Origin: Sulfuracidifex metallicus DSM 6482 = JCM 9184
GTDB taxonomy: Archaea; Thermoproteota; Thermoprotei_A; Sulfolobales; Sulfolobaceae
NCBI GenBank assembly: GCA_032834875.1
Contig: CP135238.1
Coordinates: 1,618,011-1,682,010, forward strand
Direction: 5' to 3'
Length of the DNA: 64,000 nt
Of the stretch, positions 28,005-36,451 are shown piece after piece (positions within the stretch are counted from its first letter, which is position 1; every line of letters starts with the position of its first letter). The notes beneath the pieces are model-generated. The model did no database searches, was not told the DNA's origin, and saw only the letters and a program-made list of their open reading frames with translations. Made by a program: the position numbers and the translations under genes.

Positions 28005-28982
28005 TCAATTGACTAGCATTACAGCCTTTGCTATTCCTATCTTCTCTGCCATTTCAGCTACCTTTCCCCTAACGAACCTACCCATTAAATCTCCGAAGTA
28101 CTCCCCGTTTATCTTTACTATAATTGCAACTTGTTTGTAGGTAAACTTTCTAGGCTCCCTCAACATGTTCTCCATTGCGGTCTTACCTGCTTGTACTGCT
28201 ACTTGGGCAGACATTGGAACGAATCCCTTAGTAGTAGCCGAGTCTCCTGCTCCATAGACGTTCTCATAATCTACCGAACGAAGATAATCGTCTACCAGCA
28301 TTCTTCCATTGACGTTAGTTAATCCCATCTCCTGAACCAAGGAAGGTCCTCTGAATCCCACAGACGAGATCACCACGTCACTTTCTAACTCATAGTCATT
28401 GGTTTTGACCTTGCCATTTTCTATGCCTTCCACCTTTTGGTTTAGTAATACCTTAACTCCGATTTCACTCAACTTATTTAGGGCGAACTGGGAGGACTCC
28501 TTGGTCATAAAGCCTAAGAGCTTGTTCTGTCCTTCAACTAGACTGACCTCTTTCCCCATTTCTTTGCAAGCGCTTGCTAGCTCTACTCCTAGTAAACCTC
28601 CTCCTAATATGGTGACTTTTTTACTCTTCATTACCCTTTGACGTAAATTTAAGGCGTCATCTATGTTTTCTATTTTTAGAGTATTTGGGAAAATCTTCTG
28701 AGAATATCCAGCAGCTATCAGTAATTTATCGTAGTCAAAAGCTCCCATCTCTGTAATTACTTTATTCCTTCTAAAGTCAATTTCCCTTACTCTAGCCCTC
28801 AAGAAGTTTCCTTCTCGATAAGGTATCTTTGCTAAATTGGGGTTGCCAATTTTGAATACGTCAACAAGTTTATGAGTTAAAGTGAAATAATCTTTCTCAT
28901 CAATCAGAAGCGACTTGTTAACTTTCATTGCAGACAATCCAGCGAAACCTCCACCAATTATAATAGTTCTCATGATATCCAT
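28005..28982 (-). CDS. FAD/NAD-binding NADH dehydrogenase-like flavoprotein
   Basis: A 325-residue two-dinucleotide-binding flavoprotein of the NDH-2 family. FAD motif GGGFAGLSAM near residue 10, NAD motif GGGLLGVELA near residue 152, and the second FAD motif VYGAGDSATTKG near residue 244. NDH-2 enzymes pass electrons from NADH to quinone at the membrane; no transmembrane helix is evident, only an amphipathic C-terminus. Sulfide:quinone reductases share the fold, but I see no matching catalytic cysteine pair (no Cys at the usual positions). Confidence 0.8.
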   Translation of the reverse strand: MDIMRTIIIGGGFAGLSAMKVNKSLLIDEKDYFTLTHKLVDVFKIGNPNLAKIPYREGNFLRARVREIDFRRNKVITEMGAFDYDKLLIAAGYSQKIFPNTLKIENIDDALNLRQRVMKSKKVTILGGGLLGVELASACKEMGKEVSLVEGQNKLLGFMTKESSQFALNKLSEIGVKVLLNQKVEGIENGKVKTNDYELESDVVISSVGFRGPSLVQEMGLTNVNGRMLVDDYLRSVDYENVYGAGDSATTKGFVPMSAQVAVQAGKTAMENMLREPRKFTYKQVAIIVKINGEYFGDLMGRFVRGKVAEMAEKIGIAKAVMLVN

Positions 28983-29192
28983 ATCTCAGTCTTTATCTTT
29001 AAATATTTCTATCTATATTTAAAGGAACTTTAATATACCTGAAATATGAATTAATTCTTTTCATTTAAAAAGAGATTATTGAGGATTCTTTTCATTTAGC
29101 TTAAATTTTTGTTGTGGTCATCATTTGGAAATCCAAAAGATTTATGAGTATCCTAAATCATGAAGACGAAAATATCATAAACTACATTTCAA

Positions 29193-29831
29193 TTGACAAA
29201 TATGTGGGTAGAATTGAAACAAATATCACTGGACGAATTTTTAGAGTATTTACCTAAGCTCAACGACGAGCAATACTACTTATTTTATTTAATCTCTAGA
29301 GATAGAGAAGTGAGGGATGAGCTCGGAGTTAACATAGACAAGGTCTTGTTTAGGATATCCGAGGTAAATCCAAGTAGGGCAGTACAAATAATGAACTCGG
29401 TTAGAGAGATATCCGACGTTTTCACAGTAAGAGGTATACAAGTGAAAAAGGAATGGGTTAAGATTATGTTTGTGCTAAATCCAGTGAACTTTGTCAAGGC
29501 GTCGAGAGCGACGGCTACCAAGTTCGTACAGCAATGTGGTAACGGAAAGAAGCTGGATATAATGAAAATTTACAATTCGGAAATTTCCAGAAGTATCGAC
29601 TTTAGAATCTTCATGATAGATGTGGACAACAAAAGTAGGGAGATAATTGAACAAATGAAAGGGCTGAAGGCAAGGCTTGTTATAACAACTAAGAGAGGTT
29701 TTCATATTCACGTTTGGAAGGAAGATATAATGGATCCACGTTCATTATTCAAAATTAAGGGTATCGAGGTTAAAACGAGGGATTCAATAGAATATGTACC
29801 TTTCGTGAATCAGGGGGTTTTACCCCTATAG
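29193..29831 (+). CDS. primase-like (AEP superfamily) protein, 3' frameshift
   Basis: A 212-residue protein whose C-terminal half resembles the archaeo-eukaryotic primase fold. FRIFMIDVDN gives a DxD pair (D143, D145), and ITTKRGFHIHVW (H171, H173) resembles motif II (GxRGxHVHV of PriS). The frame ends early at TAG 29829-29831 within a G5 run; with one more G it would read QGGFTPIAYRID and stop at 29875. It is much smaller than PriS. It could be an accessory primase, a PrimPol relative or a nuclease-like derivative. The N-terminal 100 residues are helical and unrecognised. Confidence 0.55.
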   Translation: MTNMWVELKQISLDEFLEYLPKLNDEQYYLFYLISRDREVRDELGVNIDKVLFRISEVNPSRAVQIMNSVREISDVFTVRGIQVKKEWVKIMFVLNPVNFVKASRATATKFVQQCGNGKKLDIMKIYNSEISRSIDFRIFMIDVDNKSREIIEQMKGLKARLVITTKRGFHIHVWKEDIMDPRSLFKIKGIEVKTRDSIEYVPFVNQGVLPL

Positions 29832-29950
29832 CTTATAGAATAGACGATGCGGGAGAAGTAACAGAACTTTTATAGCAATATATTAAGAAAGACAGTAAGA
29901 TATTGAAGATAATAATAAATGTTTAAGAATAACTAAAAATTCTATATTCT

Positions 29951-31876
29951 TTATTTTAATTTCTTTTTATCAGCAATATAACCCCTTATATCTTGTATCA
30001 TTAAGTTATTGTATTCGCAAGCCTCTACGCAGTCTGCACATCCTATGCATGATATCCTGTTCATGAATCCTTTTTTCAAGATATCATCCCTGATCGTAAT
30101 TTTAGACGGACAAGCCTTTTCGCAAGTTATTTCCTTACAAGTCTCGCAGAGTTTGACATCATTAGGCTTCACTTTGAACAGAACCTTGTTAAATATTCCC
30201 ATGAAAGTTCCGTAACCGCACCAGCCTTGTCTGGCGCAAGAATAAGTTCCAAACACTGGAGTCATAAAGAAAAAGAACCACCAAACATAGTTAAGTGTAA
30301 ACATTCCAAACAAGTCCAAAGGATTCAAGGTAGACATGCCTAATCTTAAGAAGCGAAGAACTCCCACTTCGCCCAATATCCACCATGAGAAGAATATCAT
30401 CATCAAACCGAAGGGGATCCATCTGAAGTATTGCCAAAAGTTAGAGTTCTTTTTGGCTTTGAACTTGTCATAGTAAGCATTAGTCCACATATGGGCTGAC
30501 ATACATATGGTGTTGCAAAAGGCCCTTCTTCCGAACAGTATAGATGCTGTGGACATTATAACCATTGAAAGTATGAACCCGATTACTGTCACTGGAAATA
30601 TCATACCACTCATACCAAAAATGTAAAAATTGGTATAATATGGCAGGAGCCATACGAAAACCGGCATGGCTATAATTATCATTAAAGCCCACCTTCTAAC
30701 CTCAGATGACTTGGCATGCTTGTATCTCTCATAAACTAGGAATAGCATCTCTCCCCCCATCATTAAGATATAGAAAGGCATCATTGTAGTTGTCATAATC
30801 AACATATATGAAGCCCAGAAAATCGAAAACAAAGGATCGTGTAACATATTGGCTGACTTTTCTGCCATATTAATCATTGAAAGCGGATTCAGAGGGAACA
30901 TCCACCATAAAGGATTGTTATGAGGACTTCTCATAGAACTCATAGAATTCATATGTCTTGGACTAAATATAGAATTAGTAACAACGAATCCAAGAACGCT
31001 TTCACCGAATCCCATTGTTAGCTCGGCTAAATTAATGAGACTCACGAACAGGAGAGACGTCCCTGCCCCAATTCTTATTTTCCTATCACTGAACTTGTGG
31101 AATATTAACATGAAATAAAACGCCATAGCTCCTATCATTGCTAGGGATATCATCATCAGTCCATCTCCTATCACGAACAAGGATAAGCCTAACATCATGA
31201 AGAAATCAAGCCCAGCAAGGGAAATTGAAAGTAACTGCGCGTTGAAAGAGGCTCTCCTTATTTCAATTAGATAAAGCGTAATGATATTTATTATCATTAT
31301 TAATGAAGAAAATACTGAAGAGACTAGCCATACATTTTTATCAAATGCCAGAAAAACGTTAGGCATGAATGCCATGGATGATGCAAAGGTAAACAGAGCT
31401 AACTCTTTGACGTCAAATTTCACTTTATTTAAGGCTAAGAAGAATATTGCATCAGCCATCATCATAACTCCGAAGGCTGGGTTACTTACTGAAGACACGA
31501 TAGGATTTAAATGAGGACCGAAGGCTGAAGAGTAGGCATAACCCATCGAAACTTCATCTAGAACTAGCGTCACAGTTAGAAGAGTGGAAGATATCATGTC
31601 ATCTCTCCAATATCCCTTGTCTTTGACCTTTAAGGATAACAAGATAGGTATTGATGATATAAATATGGTAAATATTTCTACTAGTATGGATCCGTGGTAA
31701 AAGAGTATGTAACCTATATCGGTAGCCTCAGTGGACATATAAAGAAAAATGGAGGAAATGAATAAGACTGCTTTTCTAGATGCGTTATGGCTCCTGAAAA
31801 GAAGCCATAGTATGAAAAAATCTATGATCATCATGCCTGTCAAGTACGCTAGAACAGCAATTTGTTGATATTCCAT
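29951..31876 (-). CDS. large membrane polyferredoxin (NapH/FoxG-like)
   Basis: A 641-residue protein with about 14 hydrophobic helices over the first 560 residues, several methionine- and histidine-rich loops (HMNSMSSMRSP), a NapH/NosR-type CARQGWCGYG motif, then two [4Fe-4S] ferredoxin motifs: CETCKEITCEKACP and CIGCADCVEAC. It probably moves electrons across or within the membrane. In Metallosphaera-like species a similar polyferredoxin, FoxG, belongs to the iron-oxidation cluster, but no other fox genes are here. Stand-alone. Confidence 0.75.
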   Translation of the reverse strand: MEYQQIAVLAYLTGMMIIDFFILWLLFRSHNASRKAVLFISSIFLYMSTEATDIGYILFYHGSILVEIFTIFISSIPILLSLKVKDKGYWRDDMISSTLLTVTLVLDEVSMGYAYSSAFGPHLNPIVSSVSNPAFGVMMMADAIFFLALNKVKFDVKELALFTFASSMAFMPNVFLAFDKNVWLVSSVFSSLIMIINIITLYLIEIRRASFNAQLLSISLAGLDFFMMLGLSLFVIGDGLMMISLAMIGAMAFYFMLIFHKFSDRKIRIGAGTSLLFVSLINLAELTMGFGESVLGFVVTNSIFSPRHMNSMSSMRSPHNNPLWWMFPLNPLSMINMAEKSANMLHDPLFSIFWASYMLIMTTTMMPFYILMMGGEMLFLVYERYKHAKSSEVRRWALMIIIAMPVFVWLLPYYTNFYIFGMSGMIFPVTVIGFILSMVIMSTASILFGRRAFCNTICMSAHMWTNAYYDKFKAKKNSNFWQYFRWIPFGLMMIFFSWWILGEVGVLRFLRLGMSTLNPLDLFGMFTLNYVWWFFFFMTPVFGTYSCARQGWCGYGTFMGIFNKVLFKVKPNDVKLCETCKEITCEKACPSKITIRDDILKKGFMNRISCIGCADCVEACEYNNLMIQDIRGYIADKKKLK

Positions 31877-32155
31877 AAAATGATTTTAGGTTTATAATTT
31901 ATAAATTATTCAAGATTTTTCTCTAAAACATAGTTATCTTTGTTTAGTAAGCGAATTAAACCCTTTATTTTAACATGATAAATAATTATACCTAACTATT
32001 GTCTTGCCATAACAACTTTCAAATCTTTTTCAGTTCTGAAAAAGTTTTTAAAATATTTCAAATATAATAGTATATCTATAAGAATTATAGATGTTTAAAT
32101 AATAATATTATATTATATAATAGCTTTTAATGTAAAGTATACAAATTTTAATTTA

Positions 32156-33871
32156 ATGAAACCCTTAGGTTTTCTTAGTAACGGTCTAACCAGTGTCATT
32201 GTGAACGACGGTTCCGTGGTATGGTTTCCATTACCAAGATATGATTCACCTTCAGTGTTCACAAAGCTTTTAGACGATGAAGGAGGGGAGTTCTCTATCT
32301 CACCAGAGGAAGAATGTGACGTAAAAGTGAAATATGTTGCTGGTACAATTCTTTCCACTACTTTCTTGTGTAAAGATGGTAAGGCTGAGGTAATCGACTT
32401 GATGCCAATAGGAGAGAGGTCTTTAATTAGGCAAGTTAAAAGTGATATACCTCTCAATGTTAGCGTTAAGCCTCTCTTCAACTACGGCTTGTATAAGCCA
32501 GCTGTTGAAATAGAAAAGGATGGAATTAGATTCATAAACCCCCTAACGAGAGAATGTTTGGCTCTCATTCCTAATACAAACTTAATCCAACCGCCAGGTT
32601 TAACTTTATACTTGATATATTCTTCAGATTCGGCTTACGGACCATTTACTAAGAAAATGATAAAAAGAACAGTTAATAGATCAATTAAAAACACTCTTAA
32701 TTTCTGGAGGAGTAAGGTTCCTCATCCTAAGAACGAAATCGACGTTGTTAAGTCAACTAGCATTTCAGCTTTACTGGGATCAATTTACTCTCCGACCGGG
32801 GCTTCAATAGCTGCACCTACAACTTCCCTTCCGGAATTAGAAGGAGGTACAAGAAATTGGGACTACAGATTCGCTTGGGTCAGGGATTCCTCAATGATAT
32901 CGGAAGCGCTCATGACTTACGGTTACATAGTGGAAGCTAGAAGAGTGTTAAATTTCCTGTTAGGTTCATTGAACTTCTCCGGAAAGCCCTTTCTTCATCC
33001 ACTTTACACTGTGGATGGAGGAGACCCACCTCCTGAAGAAAGTCTAATGTGGTTGTCTGGTTACGCATCGTCTAAACCAGTGAGAGTAGGCAATGCTGCA
33101 GCGTCCCAAGTTCAACTTGACGTAGAGGGATTCTTCGTAGACGCCGTGTATAGATACTATCAGATTACTAAGGATAAGGAGTTTATAAAGGAAAACTGGA
33201 ATAAGTTAGAATATATACATGAATGGATATCAAAAAACTGGAAAATGAGGGATGCTGGAATGTGGGAAGATAGAGGTAAACCGAGGCATTATACACACTC
33301 TAAGGTTATGATGTGGGTAGCTTTGGATAGAGTGGAAAAGTTAGGAAGAGTAATAGGTAAAATAGTTTCAGGAACCAGTAAAAATAAATTAAGAGAATGG
33401 ATAATGTCTAATTGTATCAAGTCAGGTTACTTGGTCAGGTACTCTGAATCCTCCGAGGTCGATGCAGCTCTTCTTACCCTTCCCATTTACGGTTTCCTCG
33501 ATGTTAAAGAAAGGGTCTTTCTTAATACTCTTGTTTTAATAGAGAGAGATTTACTGAAGGACGGCTTCGTTAAGAGGTATAGGAAAGACTTCATGGGAGA
33601 AGCAACTCATCCTTTCGTGCTTGCTAACGTATGGCTTTCGAGAATCTACGCTAGGTTAGGGAGATATGATGAAGCTAGGCAGTTACTATGGAATGTGTTG
33701 AGGCCTTCCAAAGGGATATATCTATTGGGAGAACATATAGACGAAAATAAAGGAGAATACACTGGAAATTATCCTCAAATGTTCGTTCACGCTCAGCTGC
33801 TCTTAGCTATCAAAGAAATTAAGGACATAGATAAGGATATATCGACAGGAAAAGTTAAACCTCTTTCATGA
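32156..33871 (+). CDS. GH15 glucoamylase / trehalase
   Basis: A 571-residue (alpha/alpha)6 GH15 enzyme with an N-terminal beta-sandwich (about 1-185). It has GGTRNWDYRFAWVRDSS near residue 230, the catalytic acid E371 in GMWEDRGKPRHYT, and the base in GEHIDE near residue 526 followed by GEYTGNYPQMFVHA. GH15 proteins of Sulfolobus include glucoamylases and trehalases; with TreT at 53 kb, trehalose hydrolysis is possible. No signal peptide, so cytoplasmic. Confidence 0.9.
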   Translation: MKPLGFLSNGLTSVIVNDGSVVWFPLPRYDSPSVFTKLLDDEGGEFSISPEEECDVKVKYVAGTILSTTFLCKDGKAEVIDLMPIGERSLIRQVKSDIPLNVSVKPLFNYGLYKPAVEIEKDGIRFINPLTRECLALIPNTNLIQPPGLTLYLIYSSDSAYGPFTKKMIKRTVNRSIKNTLNFWRSKVPHPKNEIDVVKSTSISALLGSIYSPTGASIAAPTTSLPELEGGTRNWDYRFAWVRDSSMISEALMTYGYIVEARRVLNFLLGSLNFSGKPFLHPLYTVDGGDPPPEESLMWLSGYASSKPVRVGNAAASQVQLDVEGFFVDAVYRYYQITKDKEFIKENWNKLEYIHEWISKNWKMRDAGMWEDRGKPRHYTHSKVMMWVALDRVEKLGRVIGKIVSGTSKNKLREWIMSNCIKSGYLVRYSESSEVDAALLTLPIYGFLDVKERVFLNTLVLIERDLLKDGFVKRYRKDFMGEATHPFVLANVWLSRIYARLGRYDEARQLLWNVLRPSKGIYLLGEHIDENKGEYTGNYPQMFVHAQLLLAIKEIKDIDKDISTGKVKPLS

Positions 33872-33881
33872 TTTTTTATAT
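33872..33881 (+). promoter_or_regulatory. TATA box for the radical-SAM-like gene
   Basis: TTTTTTATAT is centred about 27 bases upstream of GTG 33905, favouring this leaderless start over the TTG at 33890. Confidence 0.4.
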
Positions 33882-33904
33882 CCCTTCTTTTGTATCTTTC
33901 TAGC

Positions 33905-35059
33905 GTGGAAATAACCCTAACGGCGGATAAAGCTACCTTCTTCTCTATGAGTCCAATACCTAAAAGGTTAAATCCAGCACGGAGAAAGAAGTTTCCTCCT
34001 TATGGCCTAAGAAAGGTTGAGGCCATATTTAACAAGAAGGGGTTCCAAGTTTACATTTCTGAGCCTATGTCGATTAAGGAAGGCATCATAGGCTTATACG
34101 TAAATGACCCTTTCGGTATGACAGAAATATCTAGAGCAATTCATGAAATTTTTGGAGAGCCTCCACTTCAAGTGACGTCGTTCACAGAGCTTTCAGCTAT
34201 GATCTCAAGGAGAAAGGATGAGGGTCAAAACATCAGAGTCGTAGTGGGAGGTCCGGGAGCGTGGGAAATTGCTATGAGGGATGCGCCATGGGTTAACACC
34301 GTGGTTTTAGGGGAAGCTGAAACGCTCTCTATTTGCGACATATTAAAGGGAGGTAAAGTAGTGAAAACGAGAAGGGCCAAGGAGGAAGAGTTCGTGTCTA
34401 TCATTAAACCATCATCCTCTCCTGACGTCGAGATAAGTAGGACAGGGAGGAGAATACCATTAAATGTGATAGAACAAGAAATAAAAGTACAGCTAAGAAA
34501 ACATCGGGACATTAACCTAATCACTGACGACATACTTCTCTGGGGAGAACAGCTCAAGCCATTACTGAGACTAGCAAAATTAGGCAAAAAGGTAACCTTC
34601 TCGCAGATATCTTCAGAACGTTTCTCTGAAGACTTAGTCAAGACGATTAAGGAAGAGCTTAATTTAAATGAAAATAATTGGAGATCTCCCGTATTAGCGT
34701 CTAATGGTTGTGTTCTGCAAAGAGTTCCCGACGTGATTAAGATTCTGAATTATCATTTCATTTACCCTATCATGTTCGTGAAGGAAGAAATGGCAGAAGA
34801 GGCCCTACAATTCAAGGCTATTGTAGTACCTATACCCTCAACTGAAAACTACTTCGATGTTCTATATAAAGTGTGGCTTGTTGAAAAGAAATTCCTGAAG
34901 ATTCCCTTTTCCTCCCTTATAGACGTTATCCTTCAAAAGGCTAAAGAAACCAGGGGAGAATACTTAAGGAAATTGAATATAAGAGGGTTAGGATCTCTTA
35001 ACTTGGTAACAATTATACTGGAAGGTTTCATAAATTCTATAAGACTCAGAACCTCTTGA
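33905..35059 (+). CDS. B12-binding/radical-SAM-like protein without cluster cysteines
   Basis: Homologue by layout of archaeal B12-binding radical SAM proteins: starts MEITLTAD, then PPYGLRKVEAIF, IGLYVNDPFGMTEIS, VVVGGPGAWEI, VVLGEAET and INLITDDILLWG. In the family a CxxxCxxC motif follows the VEIxRGC strand; here VEISRTGRRIPLNVIEQEI skips straight to the next helix, so all three cluster cysteines are gone. It cannot hold a standard SAM [4Fe-4S] cluster. Possibly a non-catalytic descendant. GTG start chosen by family opening and TATA; TTG 33890 is the alternative. Confidence 0.7.
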   Translation: MEITLTADKATFFSMSPIPKRLNPARRKKFPPYGLRKVEAIFNKKGFQVYISEPMSIKEGIIGLYVNDPFGMTEISRAIHEIFGEPPLQVTSFTELSAMISRRKDEGQNIRVVVGGPGAWEIAMRDAPWVNTVVLGEAETLSICDILKGGKVVKTRRAKEEEFVSIIKPSSSPDVEISRTGRRIPLNVIEQEIKVQLRKHRDINLITDDILLWGEQLKPLLRLAKLGKKVTFSQISSERFSEDLVKTIKEELNLNENNWRSPVLASNGCVLQRVPDVIKILNYHFIYPIMFVKEEMAEEALQFKAIVVPIPSTENYFDVLYKVWLVEKKFLKIPFSSLIDVILQKAKETRGEYLRKLNIRGLGSLNLVTIILEGFINSIRLRTS

Positions 35060-35067
35060 TTCTGAGT
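35044..35067 (+). terminator. 8-bp hairpin with T tract over the stop codon
   Basis: ACTCAGAA at 35044-35051 pairs perfectly with TTCTGAGT at 35060-35067; the loop contains the TGA stop of the radical-SAM-like gene, and CTTTTTT follows. It lies between that gene and the eL13 gene. Confidence 0.4.
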
Positions 35068-35108
35068 TTACTTTTTTAACGTTCATGCAATTTCATAACC
35101 CGATAGAT

Positions 35109-35453
35109 ATGGAGGCAATAGTCAAGAGGCCATATTATCATTTCGAGAACCCAAATAGGGTAAACAAGGAAAAAGAAGGAAGAGGATTTAGTTTAGGTGA
35201 GATATCTAAAGCTGGTTTAACTAAAAGCGAGATAAGGATTCTTAACGTGAGAGTTGACATAAGGAGGAAGTCCGTTTATGATTCAAATGTAGAAGCATTA
35301 AAGAAGTTAAAGAATGAGAAGAAAGACATGTTGGAGGAAGCTAAGAGAAAGAAGATGGAGGAAAACAAGAAGAAGGCTGAAAAAAGAAAGAACAAATCTA
35401 ACAAGTCAGTGAAACACAGCGATAATAGTAAGTCAAGCGAGACAAAGGCTTAA
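35109..35453 (+). CDS. rpl13e: ribosomal protein eL13 (L13e)
   Basis: Matches crenarchaeal L13e: MEAIVKRPYYHFENPNR, GRGFSLGEISKAGLTKSE and VRVDIRRKSVYDSNVEALK, followed by a long Lys-rich, disordered tail. It binds 23S rRNA in the large subunit. The frame allows ATG 35085, but homologues begin ME(A/V)xVKRP, so 35109 is preferred. The stop lies 4 bases inside the convergent alcohol dehydrogenase gene end. Confidence 0.85.
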   Translation: MEAIVKRPYYHFENPNRVNKEKEGRGFSLGEISKAGLTKSEIRILNVRVDIRRKSVYDSNVEALKKLKNEKKDMLEEAKRKKMEENKKKAEKRKNKSNKSVKHSDNSKSSETKA

Positions 35454-36451
35454 GGTATAACTACAGCTCTTCCAATTATTTTATCTTCAATTATGTCGTT
35501 TATTGCTTCGTTAATTTCATCTAGCTTGTAAGGTACTGGTAATGTTTTAAAACTGCCTTGCTCATAAGCCTTAATTACGCCCTTCATGTCGTTCATGCTC
35601 CCGTATAAAATACCTCTTACTCTCAGTCCTCTTAGGACTATCAATTGTTCAGGAACGTTAAGAAATCCCCCGAATTCTCCCACTATTCTAAGTTCTCCTT
35701 CCCTGGAAAGTAACCACATTGAATCTTGTAAGGTTGACTCTGCACCTACAAAGTCTAATACATAATCAAACTTCCTTTGACTATACGAGAAAAGAGTTTG
35801 CGACATGTTCATGTTGTCCTTTCTCTTCATTAATACAGTTGGTATTCCTAATTCCTCCGCTTTAGCTAGTTTGGCTGGGTTTCTACCCCCCATGAGTATT
35901 TCGGCTCCTCTGCTCTTGAGTATTTGGGCTGCAATAAAAGCTACTGCCCCCGTTCCCAACAAGGCAACAGAGTCTCCCATACCTATTCCATTAGTTGCAT
36001 TAAAGGCAGTTATCCCTGCGTCAGCAAGAGGAGCTAACTTGATTGGATCTCCCTCAACTTTAAAGAGATAAGATTCTGGTACCGAGACATATTCGGCGAA
36101 GCCGCCATTCATCTGTACACCTACTACCTTTACATTTTCACAATACTGAGGTTTTTCAGCTCTGCAATACTTGCAAGTTCCACATCCTATGTTGCTATAA
36201 AGTATTACTTGGTCTCCTCTCTTGAACCTTTTGCCGTCCTCTACTAATTCACCTACTATTTCATGTCCCAATATAACTGGTAGTTTAATTGATAAGTCTC
36301 CGTTCCATTCTCCTAGGACGAGATGAACGTCACCGTGGCAAATCCCTGCAGCTCTTACCTTAAGTATTACTTCTCCATCATTTCTCTGGGGAAAAGGAAC
36401 CTCCTCTAATGAAAGCGGTTTTCCTTCCTCTTTGAACACCGCTGCCCTCAT
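35450..36451 (-). CDS. zinc-dependent alcohol dehydrogenase
   Basis: Medium-chain dehydrogenase of about 333 residues. Catalytic zinc: Cys in AAGICHGDVH and His-Glu in GHEIVGEL; structural zinc: GCGTCKYCRAEKPQYC. The NAD(P) loop is LLGTGAVAFIAA, with the unusual last residues where GxGxxG is usual. It oxidises an alcohol or reduces an aldehyde. ATG 36451 overlaps the glutamine-synthetase-like stop as TAATG, so the two are translationally coupled; upstream ATGs 36457 and 36487 lie in the GS gene. Confidence 0.88.
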   Translation of the reverse strand: MRAAVFKEEGKPLSLEEVPFPQRNDGEVILKVRAAGICHGDVHLVLGEWNGDLSIKLPVILGHEIVGELVEDGKRFKRGDQVILYSNIGCGTCKYCRAEKPQYCENVKVVGVQMNGGFAEYVSVPESYLFKVEGDPIKLAPLADAGITAFNATNGIGMGDSVALLGTGAVAFIAAQILKSRGAEILMGGRNPAKLAKAEELGIPTVLMKRKDNMNMSQTLFSYSQRKFDYVLDFVGAESTLQDSMWLLSREGELRIVGEFGGFLNVPEQLIVLRGLRVRGILYGSMNDMKGVIKAYEQGSFKTLPVPYKLDEINEAINDIIEDKIIGRAVVIP

